DNA of 38,541 nt from positions 1 through 38,541 of the forward strand of contig JAJTDE010000027.1 of assembly GCA_021298085.1 (NCBI GenBank). Direction: 5' to 3'. Source of the DNA: Rubrivivax sp. GTDB taxonomy: Bacteria > Pseudomonadota > Gammaproteobacteria > Burkholderiales > Burkholderiaceae_C. Numbering within the stretch: the first letter of the stretch is position 1; the number at the start of each line of letters is the position of its first letter. The translations under genes and the position numbers were made by a program. The notes beneath the pieces are model-generated. The model made no database searches, was not told where the DNA came from, and saw only the letters and a list, made by a program, of their open reading frames with translations. Below are positions 1 through 8,790 of the stretch, one piece after another.

Positions 1-111
1 CGAGTTGTGCCGCCCAGCCCCGCCCACCGAGCACCGCAAGGAACCCCGCGCAGCGGGGCGAGCGGCCTGACCCACCCACACCCCCGGGCCCGGCCTCGAC
101 CTCGCGAAACC

Positions 112-444
112 TCAAACCTGCATGTTCATGATGTCGGTATAAGCCTGCACCAGCCGGTTGCGCACTTGCACCGCCGCGGTGAAGCCCAGGTTGGCGCGTG
201 TCATCGCCACCATGGTCTCTTCCAGTGACACCGTCGGGTTGTCCAGCTGCACCTCGCGCTGCATGCGGGCCGATTCCAGCTGCGACTGGCTCACACGCTG
301 CAGCGCCGACGACATCGCCGTGCGAAAGCTCCCGGCATCATCAGCGACCGGCAGCGTGGGCGCCTTCAGCGGCGTGCCGTCGGTGCGCAAGCCCGCCTTC
401 GCCACGGCCTGCGCAAAGTCAAAGGGTTTGAGCTTCACGTCCAT
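112..444 (-). CDS. fliE: Flagellar hook-basal body complex protein FliE
   Basis: FliE is the small adapter that joins the MS ring to the proximal rod and is exported early in basal-body assembly. The 110-residue product has the family's usual length. Its C-terminal half carries the conserved run TVSLEETMVAMTRANLGF, followed by the typical ending around QVRNRLVQAYTDIMNMQV. The ATG at 444 is preceded by a strong GAGGAG ribosome site; longer in-frame extensions upstream have no family similarity. The gene is divergent from fliF across 288 bp, the same arrangement as in enterobacteria, so both probably share one control region. Assignment is firm. Confidence 0.96.
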   Translation of the reverse strand: MDVKLKPFDFAQAVAKAGLRTDGTPLKAPTLPVADDAGSFRTAMSSALQRVSQSQLESARMQREVQLDNPTVSLEETMVAMTRANLGFTAAVQVRNRLVQAYTDIMNMQV

Positions 445-732
445 CGTCAGCTCCTCAAGACAGGGGTGCCAGCTGGGTGCGTGATGGGCGAATCGGCATC
501 CACTCCACGGGCCAGCGTGCACCTTCAGTGCATGCCCAGAACTGTAGGCGCCAAGCGTGACAAACGATGGAGCGAACTGTGCAGGCTTTGCTCGCTTTCT
601 CCAGCCCTGGCCCGCGCTACAGCTGCCAAACAATCGTCCGACCCACCGACCGTGGGCGGCGCCCGCCTGAGCCCGTGAACCGCACGGATTCAGCGGGAAA
701 AGCGCCGAAAACACCGCCTTTCCCGGGCAACC
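445..732. promoter_or_regulatory. Divergent fliE/fliF control region
   Basis: This 288-bp gap separates the divergent starts of fliE and fliF and must hold promoters for both. I checked by eye for sigma-54 (TGGC-N7-TTGC) and sigma-28 (TAAA-N15-GCCGATAA) elements and found no convincing match. GCCGAAAA at 704-711 resembles a sigma-28 -10 box but lacks a -35 partner. The function is inferred from gene layout only. Confidence 0.5.
694..725 (+). promoter_or_regulatory. Hairpin just upstream of the fliF start
   Basis: CGGGAAAAGCG (694-704) can pair with CGCCTTTCCCG (715-725), with one A-C mismatch in 11 and a 10-nt loop. The right arm ends 7 nt before the fliF ATG, exactly where a Shine-Dalgarno would lie, and no good Shine-Dalgarno is visible. 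A role in limiting fliF translation is inference. A similar GGAAAAG(G)CGCCG core recurs upstream of fliL at 8013-8032. Confidence 0.4.
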
Positions 733-2436
733 ATGGCCAACGAACTGACCACTGCCGCCAACACTGCCAGCGCCGTCCCCGCGTCCGCCACCCTTGGCGC
801 GAAGCTCGCGGCCCTGCCGTTGCGGCCGCTGATCATGCTGGCGCTCGGTACAGCCGCGCTGGCTGCACTGGCCATCGCGCTGCTCTTCAGCGGCAACAAG
901 AGCGACTACAAGGTGCTGTTCGCCGGCGTGTCCGACAAGGACGGCGGCGCCATCATCGCCCAGCTCAACCAGATGAACGTGCCCTACCGCCACAGCGATG
1001 GCGGCAGCGCCATCCTGGTGCCCGCCTCCCAAGTACACGACGTGCGCATGCGCCTGGGTACGCTGGGCCTGCCCAAGGCCAACACCGGTGGCTATGAGCT
1101 GCTGGACACTCCCAAGTTCGGCCAGACACAGGCCGGCGAGAACGTGGCCATCAAGCGCGCGCTGGAAGGTGAGCTCACGCGCACCATCGCCAGCCTGAAT
1201 GCGGTGCAGAACGCCCGTGTGATGCTGGCGATTCCTGCCACCAGCGGCTTCTTCCGCGAACAGCAGAAGCCGTCTGCGTCCGTCGTCGTGAACCTGCACC
1301 CGGGCCGCACGCTGGACGCGTCGCAGCTCGCAGGTATCGTGCACCTGGTCTCGGCCAGCGTGCCGGAACTCTCGCCCAAGGCGGTCAGCGTGGTGGACGG
1401 CAACGGGGCGCTGCTGACTCAGCAGGACGGCCAGAACGCGCTCGGGCTGGACGCCCAACAACTGAAGTACGTGTCGCAGATCGAGGGCACGCTGCAACGC
1501 CGTGTGATGGAACTGCTGGAACCGGTGGTCGGGCGCGAAAACCTGCGCGCCAGTGTGACCGCCGAGGTGGATTTCTCGGAGTCCATGCAGGTCAGCGAGC
1601 AATACCGGCCCAACCAGGGTTCCGAGCCCGCCGCCGTGCGTACACAGCAAACGTCCGAATCCACTGGCAACCAGCCCACGCCCCCCACCGGTGTGCCCGG
1701 CGCGCAGACCAACCAGCCGCCGGTGCCGGCCTCAGCGCCGGTCAACGGCCAGGGCCAGCGGCTGCAGCCCACCCAGCCCGGCGGAGCCGGCCAGACGCGC
1801 CGAGACGCCACCACGCAGTTTGAGGTGGACAAGACCCATCGCACCACCCGCACCGCCACAGGTACGGTCAAGCGCCTGTCGGCGGCCGTGGTGGTCAACC
1901 ACCGCAGTGTGTCCGACGGCAAGGGCAAACCCAGCTCCGCCCCACTGACCGAGCCGGAAATCCAGAAGCTCACCGCCCTGGTGGAGCAAGGCATCGGCTT
2001 CAGCAAGGAGCGTGGCGACACCGTCAAGGTGATCAACACGCCGTTCAAGGCTGACGAGGCGCCCAAGGCCAGCGAGACGCCGCTGTGGCAGCAGCCATGG
2101 CTGGTGGACATCCTGCGCGCAGCCGCCATTCCGGCGGGCCTGGGTTTCATCGCACTGCTGATCGTCATGACCATGGTCCGGCCGGCGCTGAAGGCGCTGA
2201 ACGCACCATCGCCCAAACCCGAGAAGCCGGAGCCTGGCACACAGCTGAGCACGATGGTCGACGACGTCACGCCGCTGCCCGACGCTGAACTGAAGATGCC
2301 GGCCGCCCTGGAGGGCCCGCAGATGCTGGGTGGCGACTCCCTCGAGCGGGCCCGCAACATGGCCAAGCAGAACCCGGCGGCGGTGGCCAACATCGTGCGT
2401 GGCCTGATGTCCGGCGCCGAGGAAAAAGCGACCTGA
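733..2436 (+). CDS. fliF: Flagellar MS-ring protein FliF
   Basis: FliF builds the MS ring in the inner membrane, the platform for the rotor and the export gate. The 567-residue product has the expected N-terminal membrane segment (about residues 33-55), then the ring-building region (SDYKVLFAGVSDKDGG, ESVE-type motifs replaced by ALEGELTRTI), and a second membrane segment near 456-480. Its cytoplasmic tail ends with the FliG-binding helix (ERARNMAKQNPAAVANIVRG). Residues about 297-356 are a low-complexity Pro/Gln/Thr-rich insert within the known variable loop region. It is the first gene of the rightward operon, with fliG starting 15 nt after its stop. Confidence 0.97.
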   Translation: MANELTTAANTASAVPASATLGAKLAALPLRPLIMLALGTAALAALAIALLFSGNKSDYKVLFAGVSDKDGGAIIAQLNQMNVPYRHSDGGSAILVPASQVHDVRMRLGTLGLPKANTGGYELLDTPKFGQTQAGENVAIKRALEGELTRTIASLNAVQNARVMLAIPATSGFFREQQKPSASVVVNLHPGRTLDASQLAGIVHLVSASVPELSPKAVSVVDGNGALLTQQDGQNALGLDAQQLKYVSQIEGTLQRRVMELLEPVVGRENLRASVTAEVDFSESMQVSEQYRPNQGSEPAAVRTQQTSESTGNQPTPPTGVPGAQTNQPPVPASAPVNGQGQRLQPTQPGGAGQTRRDATTQFEVDKTHRTTRTATGTVKRLSAAVVVNHRSVSDGKGKPSSAPLTEPEIQKLTALVEQGIGFSKERGDTVKVINTPFKADEAPKASETPLWQQPWLVDILRAAAIPAGLGFIALLIVMTMVRPALKALNAPSPKPEKPEPGTQLSTMVDDVTPLPDAELKMPAALEGPQMLGGDSLERARNMAKQNPAAVANIVRGLMSGAEEKAT

Positions 2437-2451
2437 CCGGTCACCACCAGC

Positions 2452-3468
2452 ATGGCCAAGGAAAACACCAGCTTCGACGACAACGGCCTGGAAGAGGCCG
2501 CCATCCTGTTGATGAGTTTGGGCGAAGAAGAGGCCGCCGAGGTCTTCAAGCATCTGCAGCCCAAGGAAGTGCAACGGCTGGGCGAGACCATCGCCAAGAT
2601 GAAGGCGGTGTCGCGCGAACGCTTTACGGGCGTGCTCGACAAGTTCATCGCGATGGCGGAATCCGAGAGCATGCTGGTGGCCGACACCGACGAGTACGTC
2701 AAGTCGGTGCTGCGCAAGGCCTTGGGCAACGACAAGGCCAACCTGCTGATCGACCGCATTCTGCAGGGCAGCGATGTCTCGGGCATCGAAAGCCTGAAGT
2801 GGATGGACGCACAAAGCGTGGCCGAACTACTGCGCAACGAACACCCGCAGATCGTGGCCGCCATCGTCGTGCACCTGGAGAGCGACCAGGCCGCCGACAT
2901 CCTCAAGCAGTTCACCGAACGCCAGCGCAACGAGGTCATGATCCGCGTGGCCACGCTGGATGGCATCCAGCCCGCCGCGCTGAAGGATCTCAATGAGGTG
3001 CTGAGCAAGGTGCTCGCCGGCGGCGAGCGCTCGCGCAAGGCGTCGCTGGGCGGCATCAAGCCCGCCGCGGACATCCTCAACATGATGGGCAGCGCCATCG
3101 AGACCTCGGTGATCGACTACGTGCGAGAAGCCGATGCCGACCTGGCGCAGAAGATCACCGACAGCATGTTCACCTTCGACGACCTGGACAAGCTGGACGA
3201 CAAGGGCATCCAGGCCCTGCTCAAGGAAGTGCAGACCGAGTCGCTGGTGATCGCGCTCAAGGGTGCCACGCCGGAGATGCGCGAAAAGGTCTTCAAGAAC
3301 ATGTCGAGCCGGGCGGCGGAGACGCTGCGCGAAGACCTCGAGTCACGCGGGCCGGTACGCCTGTCCGAAGTGGAAGAGCAGCAGAAGGAGATGCTGAAGG
3401 TTGTCCGTCGCCTGATGGACGAGGGCACGATCCAGCTGTCCTCGGGCGGCGACGACCAATTCGTCTGA
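2452..3468 (+). CDS. fliG: Flagellar motor switch protein FliG
   Basis: FliG sits on the MS ring and interacts with the stator to produce torque; with FliM and FliN it forms the switch complex. The 338-residue length is standard. The middle domain has the diagnostic EHPQ motif within LLRNEHPQIVAAIV. The C-terminal domain has the charged helix bearing torque residues (DDLDKLDDKGIQALLKEV). The N-terminal domain (EEAAILLMSLGEEEAAEVFK) binds the FliF tail. The ATG at 2452 follows fliF closely in the same operon. Confidence 0.97.
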   Translation: MAKENTSFDDNGLEEAAILLMSLGEEEAAEVFKHLQPKEVQRLGETIAKMKAVSRERFTGVLDKFIAMAESESMLVADTDEYVKSVLRKALGNDKANLLIDRILQGSDVSGIESLKWMDAQSVAELLRNEHPQIVAAIVVHLESDQAADILKQFTERQRNEVMIRVATLDGIQPAALKDLNEVLSKVLAGGERSRKASLGGIKPAADILNMMGSAIETSVIDYVREADADLAQKITDSMFTFDDLDKLDDKGIQALLKEVQTESLVIALKGATPEMREKVFKNMSSRAAETLREDLESRGPVRLSEVEEQQKEMLKVVRRLMDEGTIQLSSGGDDQFV

Positions 3469-3487
3469 ACACGCGCACGCCAACCCC

Positions 3488-4258
3488 ATGGCCAGACCCC
3501 CTCCCGCCGAATGGCCAAACATCCCGGCACCGCCCGGCTCCAAGGCCTCGGGCAACTACTCGCGCATCATCCCGGCTGAGGAACTGCAAGGTTATGCCAG
3601 CTGGCAGCCCGGCGCGCTGGGCGATCCCGCCGCACTGCCTCGGACCGCCGGCTGGAGCGCCCAGGAGCCCAAGGAAGAGATCGGCGAAGACGTTTGGCAA
3701 CAACGCATCGCCCAGGGCCGCAAGGAGGGCTACGAGGACGGGTATCGAGACGGCATGAGCGCGCTGGAGAGCTTCAAGCGCTCACACGCCGAGCAGATGC
3801 AGGCGCAGTGGGAACAGCGCACCCAGGCCTTCTGCCAACAGCTGGACGCGCAGTGGTCGGGGCTGGAACCGGCGATGGCCGACAGCCTCGCCAGGGCCGC
3901 CGTGCTGCTGGCGCGCAGCGTGCTGCACGCTGAGCTGCAGATCAAGCCCGAACACGTGCTGGACATGGCCCGCGAGGCCGTACTGTGCGTGGCGGGCAGC
4001 GCGCGCCGCATCGAGCTGCAGGTGCACCCGCAGGACGAGGCGCTCGTGCGCGCGGCCCTCGGCGAATGGCTGCAGTCGCGTGGCGCGCACCTGCAGGCGG
4101 ACAGTCAGGTACAGCGGGGCGGCTGCCTGGTACAGGCCGACATCGCCCAGGTGGACGCTCGGCTGGGTACACGCTGGACAGCCGCTGCGTTGGGGCTGGG
4201 CAGCCAGCTGCCCTGGTCAGACGATGGCATCGACGCGGCAGCGCCCATCACCCCATGA
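3488..4258 (+). CDS. fliH: Flagellar assembly protein FliH
   Basis: FliH regulates the export ATPase FliI and links it to the C ring. The 256-residue product has the family layout: a Pro-rich N-terminus, then residues about 70-140 rich in Arg, Glu and Gln with the [14 protein letters not shown] pattern (GxxxG-like repeats typical of FliH), and a C-terminal domain shared with type III secretion SctL ([22 protein letters not shown]). The stop codon overlaps the fliI start as ATGA, which suggests coupled translation of the two interacting proteins. Sequence conservation in this family is low, so part of the confidence comes from position between fliG and fliI. Confidence 0.92.
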   Translation: MARPPPAEWPNIPAPPGSKASGNYSRIIPAEELQGYASWQPGALGDPAALPRTAGWSAQEPKEEIGEDVWQQRIAQGRKEGYEDGYRDGMSALESFKRSHAEQMQAQWEQRTQAFCQQLDAQWSGLEPAMADSLARAAVLLARSVLHAELQIKPEHVLDMAREAVLCVAGSARRIELQVHPQDEALVRAALGEWLQSRGAHLQADSQVQRGGCLVQADIAQVDARLGTRWTAAALGLGSQLPWSDDGIDAAAPITP

Positions 4259-5679
4259 ATACCGACCACGCCCAGTCGGCCGCCAGCCGTCAGCAACGTT
4301 GGCAAGGCTTCCTGCAGGCCCTGCCACGCTTTGCGCAGACCCCCCAGCCGCTGGAGCAGCGCGGCAAGCTGGTGCGCATCACCGGGCTGGTGCTCGAGGC
4401 CGTCGGCGTGCGCGCGGCCATGGGCACCCTGTGTGAGATCCACGCGCCTGGCAGGCCCGCCGCCACGGCCGAGGTGGTTGGCTTCCACGGTGACCGCACC
4501 TACCTGATGCCCACGGCACACCTGCATGGCCTGGCGCCGGGTGCGTGGGTGTTGCCGCATTGCCGGCGTGCACTGCCGCCACGGTTTGGCATGGCCTCGC
4601 ACCCCTGGCGTCGTCTGGAAGACCAGGGCCTGCACCTGCCCATGGGCCACGGCTTGCTGGGCCGGGTGATCGACCCGCTGGGCCACCCGCTGGACCACCT
4701 GGGCGAATTGCAGGACACCCATGAAGAGCCCATGCACCGCCGCCCCATCAACGCGATGGAGCGCGAACCCATCCGCCAGCCGCTGGACACCGGCGTGCGC
4801 GCCATCAACGGACTGCTGAGTGTGGGACGCGGCCAGCGCATCGGCCTGTTTGCCGGCACGGGTGTGGGCAAGTCGGTGCTGCTGGGCATGATGGCGCGCT
4901 ACACCCAGGCCGATGTCATCGTCGTCGGGCTGGTGGGCGAACGCGGGCGCGAGGTCAAGGAATTCATCGAGGACATCCTGGGGGCCGAGGGGCTGCAGCG
5001 CAGCGTGGTGGTGGCCGCGCCGGCCGATGCCCCTCCGCTGCTGCGCCTGCAGGGCGCGCACTACGCCACCGCCATCGCCGAACATTTCCGAGACCAGAAC
5101 CAGCATGTGCTGCTGCTGATGGACAGCCTCACCCGCTACGCCATGGCGCAGCGCGAGATCGCCCTGGCCATCGGCGAGCCCCCGGCCACCAAGGGCTACC
5201 CTCCCAGCTGCTTTGCCAAGCTACCCCAACTGGTGGAACGCTCGGGCAACGGCCTGAAGGGCCAGGGCTCGATCACCGCCTTCTACACCGTGCTCAGTGA
5301 AGGCGACGACCAGCAGGACCCGATCGCCGACGCCGCACGGGGCATCCTCGACGGCCACATCGTGCTGTCGCGTGAACTGGCCGAAGCCGGCCACTTTCCG
5401 GCCATCGACATCGAACGCAGCATCTCGCGGGTGATGGTGCAGGTGACCACCGCCGAGCAACAACTGGCCGCGCGCCGCATCCGGCGCCAGATGGCCCAGC
5501 TGAGCCGGGCACGCGACCTCATCCAGGTAGGCGCCTATGTGCAGGGCAGTGACCCTGAACTGGACGCCGCCATCGGCAACGACGGCGCCATCCGCGACTA
5601 CCTGCAGCAAGGCATGCACGAACGGGCCAGCCTCGTGCAGAGCCAGCAACGCCTGCAGCAGCTGGCAACCCCACGCTGA
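4255..5679 (+). CDS. fliI: Flagellum-specific export ATPase FliI
   Basis: FliI is the hexameric ATPase that energises unfolding and entry of flagellar export substrates. The 474-residue protein has Walker [12 protein letters not shown] with Lys206, Walker B-type [18 protein letters not shown], and the F1/SctN-like signature [19 protein letters not shown]. The start at 4255 overlaps the fliH stop (ATGA). An earlier in-frame extension lies wholly inside fliH and is not used. It ends 33 nt before fliJ, its chaperone partner. Confidence 0.97.
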   Translation: MNTDHAQSAASRQQRWQGFLQALPRFAQTPQPLEQRGKLVRITGLVLEAVGVRAAMGTLCEIHAPGRPAATAEVVGFHGDRTYLMPTAHLHGLAPGAWVLPHCRRALPPRFGMASHPWRRLEDQGLHLPMGHGLLGRVIDPLGHPLDHLGELQDTHEEPMHRRPINAMEREPIRQPLDTGVRAINGLLSVGRGQRIGLFAGTGVGKSVLLGMMARYTQADVIVVGLVGERGREVKEFIEDILGAEGLQRSVVVAAPADAPPLLRLQGAHYATAIAEHFRDQNQHVLLLMDSLTRYAMAQREIALAIGEPPATKGYPPSCFAKLPQLVERSGNGLKGQGSITAFYTVLSEGDDQQDPIADAARGILDGHIVLSRELAEAGHFPAIDIERSISRVMVQVTTAEQQLAARRIRRQMAQLSRARDLIQVGAYVQGSDPELDAAIGNDGAIRDYLQQGMHERASLVQSQQRLQQLATPR

Positions 5680-5712
5680 TCTGCCTGCAGCCCACCCGCG
5701 GAGCACACCCCC

Positions 5713-6204
5713 ATGGCCCACCCCCTGCACGCCCTGTACACCGCCCGCGAGCTGCAGCAGCGCCAGCGCGACGAGGCGCAGCAGGCGCTGCAGCAGGCCG
5801 AACGGCGCCTCGCGCAGACCTTGGCGCAGGGGCAGACACTCAGCCACTACCGCGCGGACACCCAGCAGCGCCACGGCCTGCTGCAAGGCCGCCCGCTGGG
5901 CGCCGAGCAGCTCGCCATCGTCCAGGGTTTCACGCGGCGGCTGGACGAGGCGTTGGACCAGTTTGGCAGTGTGAGCGTCCAGGCAAGTGAACACGCCGGG
6001 CAGTGCCGCACACGGCTGACGGCCGCCCAGATGCGCCTGAGCGTGCTGGACAAGCTCATCGAACGCCGCGAGTCTTCGCTGCGCCTGAGGGCTGAGCGCC
6101 TGCAGCAGCGAGAAGACGACGAGCGGGCCGGCGCACAGGCGCGCCGCACGCCGCGCACCGACGACACCCCAAAGACTGAGGACAGCACACCATGGCCGCT
6201 TTGA
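5713..6204 (+). CDS. fliJ: Flagellar export protein FliJ
   Basis: FliJ is the coiled-coil stalk of the export ATPase, comparable to the gamma subunit of F1. The 163-residue product is almost wholly helical and rich in Gln, Arg, Ala and Glu, including RQRDEAQQALQQAERRLAQ near the N-terminus and LSVLDKLIERRESSLRLRAE near the middle. The length matches the family (about 150). The call rests on coiled-coil character and position between fliI and fliK. Its last 13 nt overlap the start of fliK in another frame. Confidence 0.9.
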   Translation: MAHPLHALYTARELQQRQRDEAQQALQQAERRLAQTLAQGQTLSHYRADTQQRHGLLQGRPLGAEQLAIVQGFTRRLDEALDQFGSVSVQASEHAGQCRTRLTAAQMRLSVLDKLIERRESSLRLRAERLQQREDDERAGAQARRTPRTDDTPKTEDSTPWPL

Positions 6205-7973
6205 ACACCTTGACCAACTCCGCCTTTGGCTCGCCGTCCGCGCTGTTGGCCAACAATGCCTCACCCGCCCCCGCGGTGCAGCCCGGCGCCAACCCTGATC
6301 GGCGATTCGAAGACGCCCTGCGCAACGCGCGCCAGCCCGCACCGCGAGAGCCTGCCACCGAACACGATGCCGCGCGCCAGCGTGAGCCCGCCGCCAGCGT
6401 CCCACCGTCGGACACTGCCAGTACCGAGCACAACACGACGGAGCAAAGCGCCCGGCACTCGCGTCTGGCGGCGCGTCATCGCTTGCGGATGGATGCCACT
6501 GCAGCAGCGGCCAACCGGCCGGACGGTCCGGCGCCCATGCGAGAAGGCACGGTGGGTGAGGTCCAAGGCAGCACCGCCGGCACTGCCTTCAGACACGATG
6601 CCCTGGCCCGAACGGGCGGGGTGCTGCCGGCCAACGCGGCACAGAAGAGCCACGCGGACGAGGCAAGGGCAGTGGCTGACGCCACTTCTGGCCGCATCAA
6701 CCCTGCCGACACCACACGCGAGCCCACTGAGCGCGACCGCTTGCGGGAGACACCCGCCGGCAACCCCCTCCAGCCGACCGCGGCCCCGGAACCCTTGGCC
6801 GTGCTGGTGCAGCCGCCGGCGACGGCCGCCGCCTCCGGGCGCAACCACGCCGAACCGGGGGCCGAGCATGCAGTCGACGTGGCTGGCGTGGCTGGCGGGG
6901 TTGGCGGGGTTGGATTGGCTGGCGTGGCTGGCGTGGCTGGCGTGGCTGGCGGGGTTGGATTGGCTGGCGGGGCTGGCGGGGTTGGATTGGCTGGAGTGGC
7001 TGGAGTGGCTGGAGTGGCTGGAGTGGCTGGAGTGGCTGACGAGGCTGACGAGGCTGGTGTGGTTGACGAGGCTGGCGTGGGCACGACGAGCCTTTCAACC
7101 AGTGCAGCCAACGCCATGCCCGCTGAGCAGTCTGCCAGCCCTGCCGGTGCATGGCGCACCGCTGAACCCTCGTCGTACCCAGACGCGGACAACGCGCTGG
7201 CCGGCGCAGGCCAAGACACCCCCGCCGCCACCGGTGCGGGCATGGCGTCGGGGCGACAGGCAGGACATGCCGGGCCTGCAGGCCCACTCCCCGGCGCAGG
7301 CTGGTCAGCCATCCTGGCGCAGATGTCGCCGGTGGCCGCGCAGGCCGAGGCACTGGCCGAACGCGCTGCCAGCGCGACCTTCGGCACGGCGGGTGCGGGT
7401 GAACAACCCATGGTGACAGAGCTCGGCAGCCTGGGCGTCCCAACCCCGATGCCTGGTATGCCGGGACTGGCAGGCAGCGAGCTGCGCGGCCCGCTGCCTG
7501 GCACGAGCACCGCCGCCAGTACCGGCGCCGGCACCGAGCTCCTGCGCGACACGCTGGAGCCCGCTGTGGACAACCCTGCCTTTGCGGCGGCGCTGGGCAC
7601 CCGCATTGCCTGGATGGCGCGCGACGGACTGGAGCGCGCCCAGCTGGACGTTCACCCGGCCGACCTGGGGCCCGTATCGGTGCAGCTGACGATGGAAGGC
7701 GCGCAGGTCCGGGTGGAACTGACGTCAGAGGCCTCAGTCACCCGCCAAGTGCTGGAGCAATCACTGCCTTCACTGGCCAGCGCACTGCGCGAAGCGGGCT
7801 TCACACTCGCCGGAGGTGGCGTCTTCCAGCAGCCGCAAGACCGGCCCGGACGAGAGGCGGCTGCCGAGCCCGGTCAGCGCCCCGGCAGCACGGGGGCGGT
7901 TTCCGGGACGGCCGCCGGCCTGCAACCCCTGGCGCCAGCACGTCGCCAGGGTCTGGTCGACCTCTTCGCCTGA
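6192..7973 (+). CDS. fliK: Flagellar hook-length control protein FliK
   Basis: FliK is the secreted ruler that measures the hook and switches export from hook to filament substrates. At 593 residues it is larger than the roughly 400-residue enterobacterial protein. The C-terminal Flg_hook domain is clear from about residue 476 (LERAQLDVHPADLGPVSVQL, then VELTSEASVTRQVLEQSLPSL). The N-terminal 460 residues are Ala/Pro/Gly-rich and weakly conserved, as expected of the ruler part. Residues 230-295 are a repeat of the triplet Val/Leu-Ala-Gly, described separately. The gene overlaps fliJ by 13 nt and is last in its operon, followed 11 nt later by an intrinsic terminator. Confidence 0.93.
   Translation: MAALNTLTNSAFGSPSALLANNASPAPAVQPGANPDRRFEDALRNARQPAPREPATEHDAARQREPAASVPPSDTASTEHNTTEQSARHSRLAARHRLRMDATAAAANRPDGPAPMREGTVGEVQGSTAGTAFRHDALARTGGVLPANAAQKSHADEARAVADATSGRINPADTTREPTERDRLRETPAGNPLQPTAAPEPLAVLVQPPATAAASGRNHAEPGAEHAVDVAGVAGGVGGVGLAGVAGVAGVAGGVGLAGGAGGVGLAGVAGVAGVAGVAGVADEADEAGVVDEAGVGTTSLSTSAANAMPAEQSASPAGAWRTAEPSSYPDADNALAGAGQDTPAATGAGMASGRQAGHAGPAGPLPGAGWSAILAQMSPVAAQAEALAERAASATFGTAGAGEQPMVTELGSLGVPTPMPGMPGLAGSELRGPLPGTSTAASTGAGTELLRDTLEPAVDNPAFAAALGTRIAWMARDGLERAQLDVHPADLGPVSVQLTMEGAQVRVELTSEASVTRQVLEQSLPSLASALREAGFTLAGGGVFQQPQDRPGREAAAEPGQRPGSTGAVSGTAAGLQPLAPARRQGLVDLFA
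6879..7076 (+). repeat. 9-bp minisatellite inside fliK
   Basis: About 22 tandem 9-bp units with consensus GTGGCTGGC run through here, in frame with fliK. Variants are GGGGTTGGC, TTGGCTGGC, GTGGCTGGA, GTGGCTGAC and GAGGCTGAC. They encode VAG, GVG, LAG, VAD and EAD triplets. The variants are blocked: five GTGGCTGGA-type units are consecutive and several groups are duplicated, which indicates growth by slipped replication or unequal exchange. Since units are a multiple of three, copy-number change would lengthen or shorten FliK without a frameshift. Confidence 0.95.
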
Positions 7974-7984
7974 GCGCGGCGCGG

Positions 7985-8011
7985 CTGCGCACGGCCCGGT
8001 GCGCAGTTTTT
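7985..8011 (+). terminator. Intrinsic terminator after fliK
   Basis: CTGCGCAC (7985-7992) pairs perfectly with GTGCGCAG (7999-8006) across a 6-nt loop, and TTTTT follows directly. It lies 11 nt after the fliK stop. It should end the fliFGHIJK transcript, so fliL needs its own promoter. Confidence 0.85.
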
Positions 8012-8012
8012 C

Positions 8013-8032
8013 GGAAAAGGCGCCGCTTTTCC
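8013..8032 (+). promoter_or_regulatory. Second inverted repeat between fliK and fliL
   Basis: GGAAAAG (8013-8019) and CTTTTCC (8026-8032) form a perfect 7-bp inverted repeat around GCGCCG, starting one base after the terminator T-run. It could reinforce termination in either direction or be an operator for the fliL promoter. The GGAAAAG-GCGCCG core resembles the hairpin before fliF at 694-725. Confidence 0.45.
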
Positions 8033-8088
8033 CCGCTTCCGAAGCACCTGGCGCCCTCAAGAATGGGGCTCAATGTGGACGTTGGCCG

Positions 8089-8110
8089 GCACAGCCAGAA
8101 ATGGCTGTGC
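8089..8110 (+). promoter_or_regulatory. Perfect 9-bp hairpin with GAAA tetraloop in the fliL leader
   Basis: GCACAGCCA (8089-8097) and TGGCTGTGC (8102-8110) pair perfectly around a GAAA tetraloop, a very stable RNA fold. It ends about 15 nt before the TAGGAG ribosome site of fliL (ATG at 8139) and has no T-run, so it is not a terminator. A role in mRNA stability or translation control is inference. Confidence 0.55.
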
Positions 8111-8138
8111 AGCCCTCTGACCAACGCTAGGAGCCCTC

Positions 8139-8738
8139 ATGTCAGCCGCCAAGGCCGCCGACCCGAAAGCCGCCCCGAAGGGTGGGAAGAAAAGACTGCT
8201 CATCGTCATCGGTGCAGTGGTGCTGGTGCTGCTGCTGGGTGGCGGCGCTGCCGTCTTCATGATGATGAAGAGCAAGGCCGCCGCCGAAGCCGCTGCTGCC
8301 GAGGAAGAAGCCGGCGGCAAGCCCGCCAAAAAGGAAGCCACGGCCGCCACGGCCCCGGTGCGCGACCCGAAGACGACGCCCACCTTCGTGCCGCTGGACC
8401 CCTTCACCGTCAACCTGGCCGACCGCGATGCGGAACGCTATGCGCAGATCGGCGTGGCCCTTGAGATCGATGACCCAAAGCAGGCCGACGTGATCAAGGC
8501 CTTTATGCCAGTCATTCGCAACAACATTCTGCTGCTGCTGTCGCACAAGACAGCCGCCGAGCTGATGGACCACGCGGGCAAGGTCAAGCTGGCTGAGGAG
8601 ATCCAGGAAGAAGCCTCACGCGCACTCGGCGTCAAGGTCGAGGAACAGGACGACGGCAAGACCAAGAAGACGCGCAAGCGCTCGCCGGTGGGGCTGCCCA
8701 TCACCGCCGTCCACTTCTCCAACTTCATCATCCAGTGA
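8139..8738 (+). CDS. fliL: Flagellar basal body-associated protein FliL
   Basis: FliL is a single-pass inner-membrane protein that surrounds stator units and supports torque. The 199-residue product has a basic N-terminus, one hydrophobic segment at about residues 17-38 (LLIVIGAVVLVLLLGGGAAV), an Ala/Glu-rich linker, and a periplasmic domain with TFVPLDPFTVNLADRDAERY, the family hallmark. Its C-terminus (GLPITAVHFSNFIIQ) is typical. The ATG at 8139 has TAGGAG upstream. It opens the second flagellar operon. Confidence 0.94.
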   Translation: MSAAKAADPKAAPKGGKKRLLIVIGAVVLVLLLGGGAAVFMMMKSKAAAEAAAAEEEAGGKPAKKEATAATAPVRDPKTTPTFVPLDPFTVNLADRDAERYAQIGVALEIDDPKQADVIKAFMPVIRNNILLLLSHKTAAELMDHAGKVKLAEEIQEEASRALGVKVEEQDDGKTKKTRKRSPVGLPITAVHFSNFIIQ

Positions 8739-8790
8739 CGTCCTGGGAATCGCTCCCGCCGGCCCTTGTTGAGCCCGTGATGCCCACACG

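Noticed and set aside
601..640. Sigma-54 promoter upstream of fliF
   Set aside because: TGGCCCGCGCTACAG has the -24-like part but no TTGC at the correct distance.
733..3098. Long open frames on the minus strand opposite fliF and fliG (up to 559 codons)
   Set aside because: They lie wholly opposite well-supported genes, have no motifs, and are expected from GC-rich codon bias.
6226..7416. Second protein encoded in another frame across the fliK repeat (Trp-Leu-rich)
   Set aside because: The open frame is a by-product of stop-free repeat units; no ribosome site and no homology.
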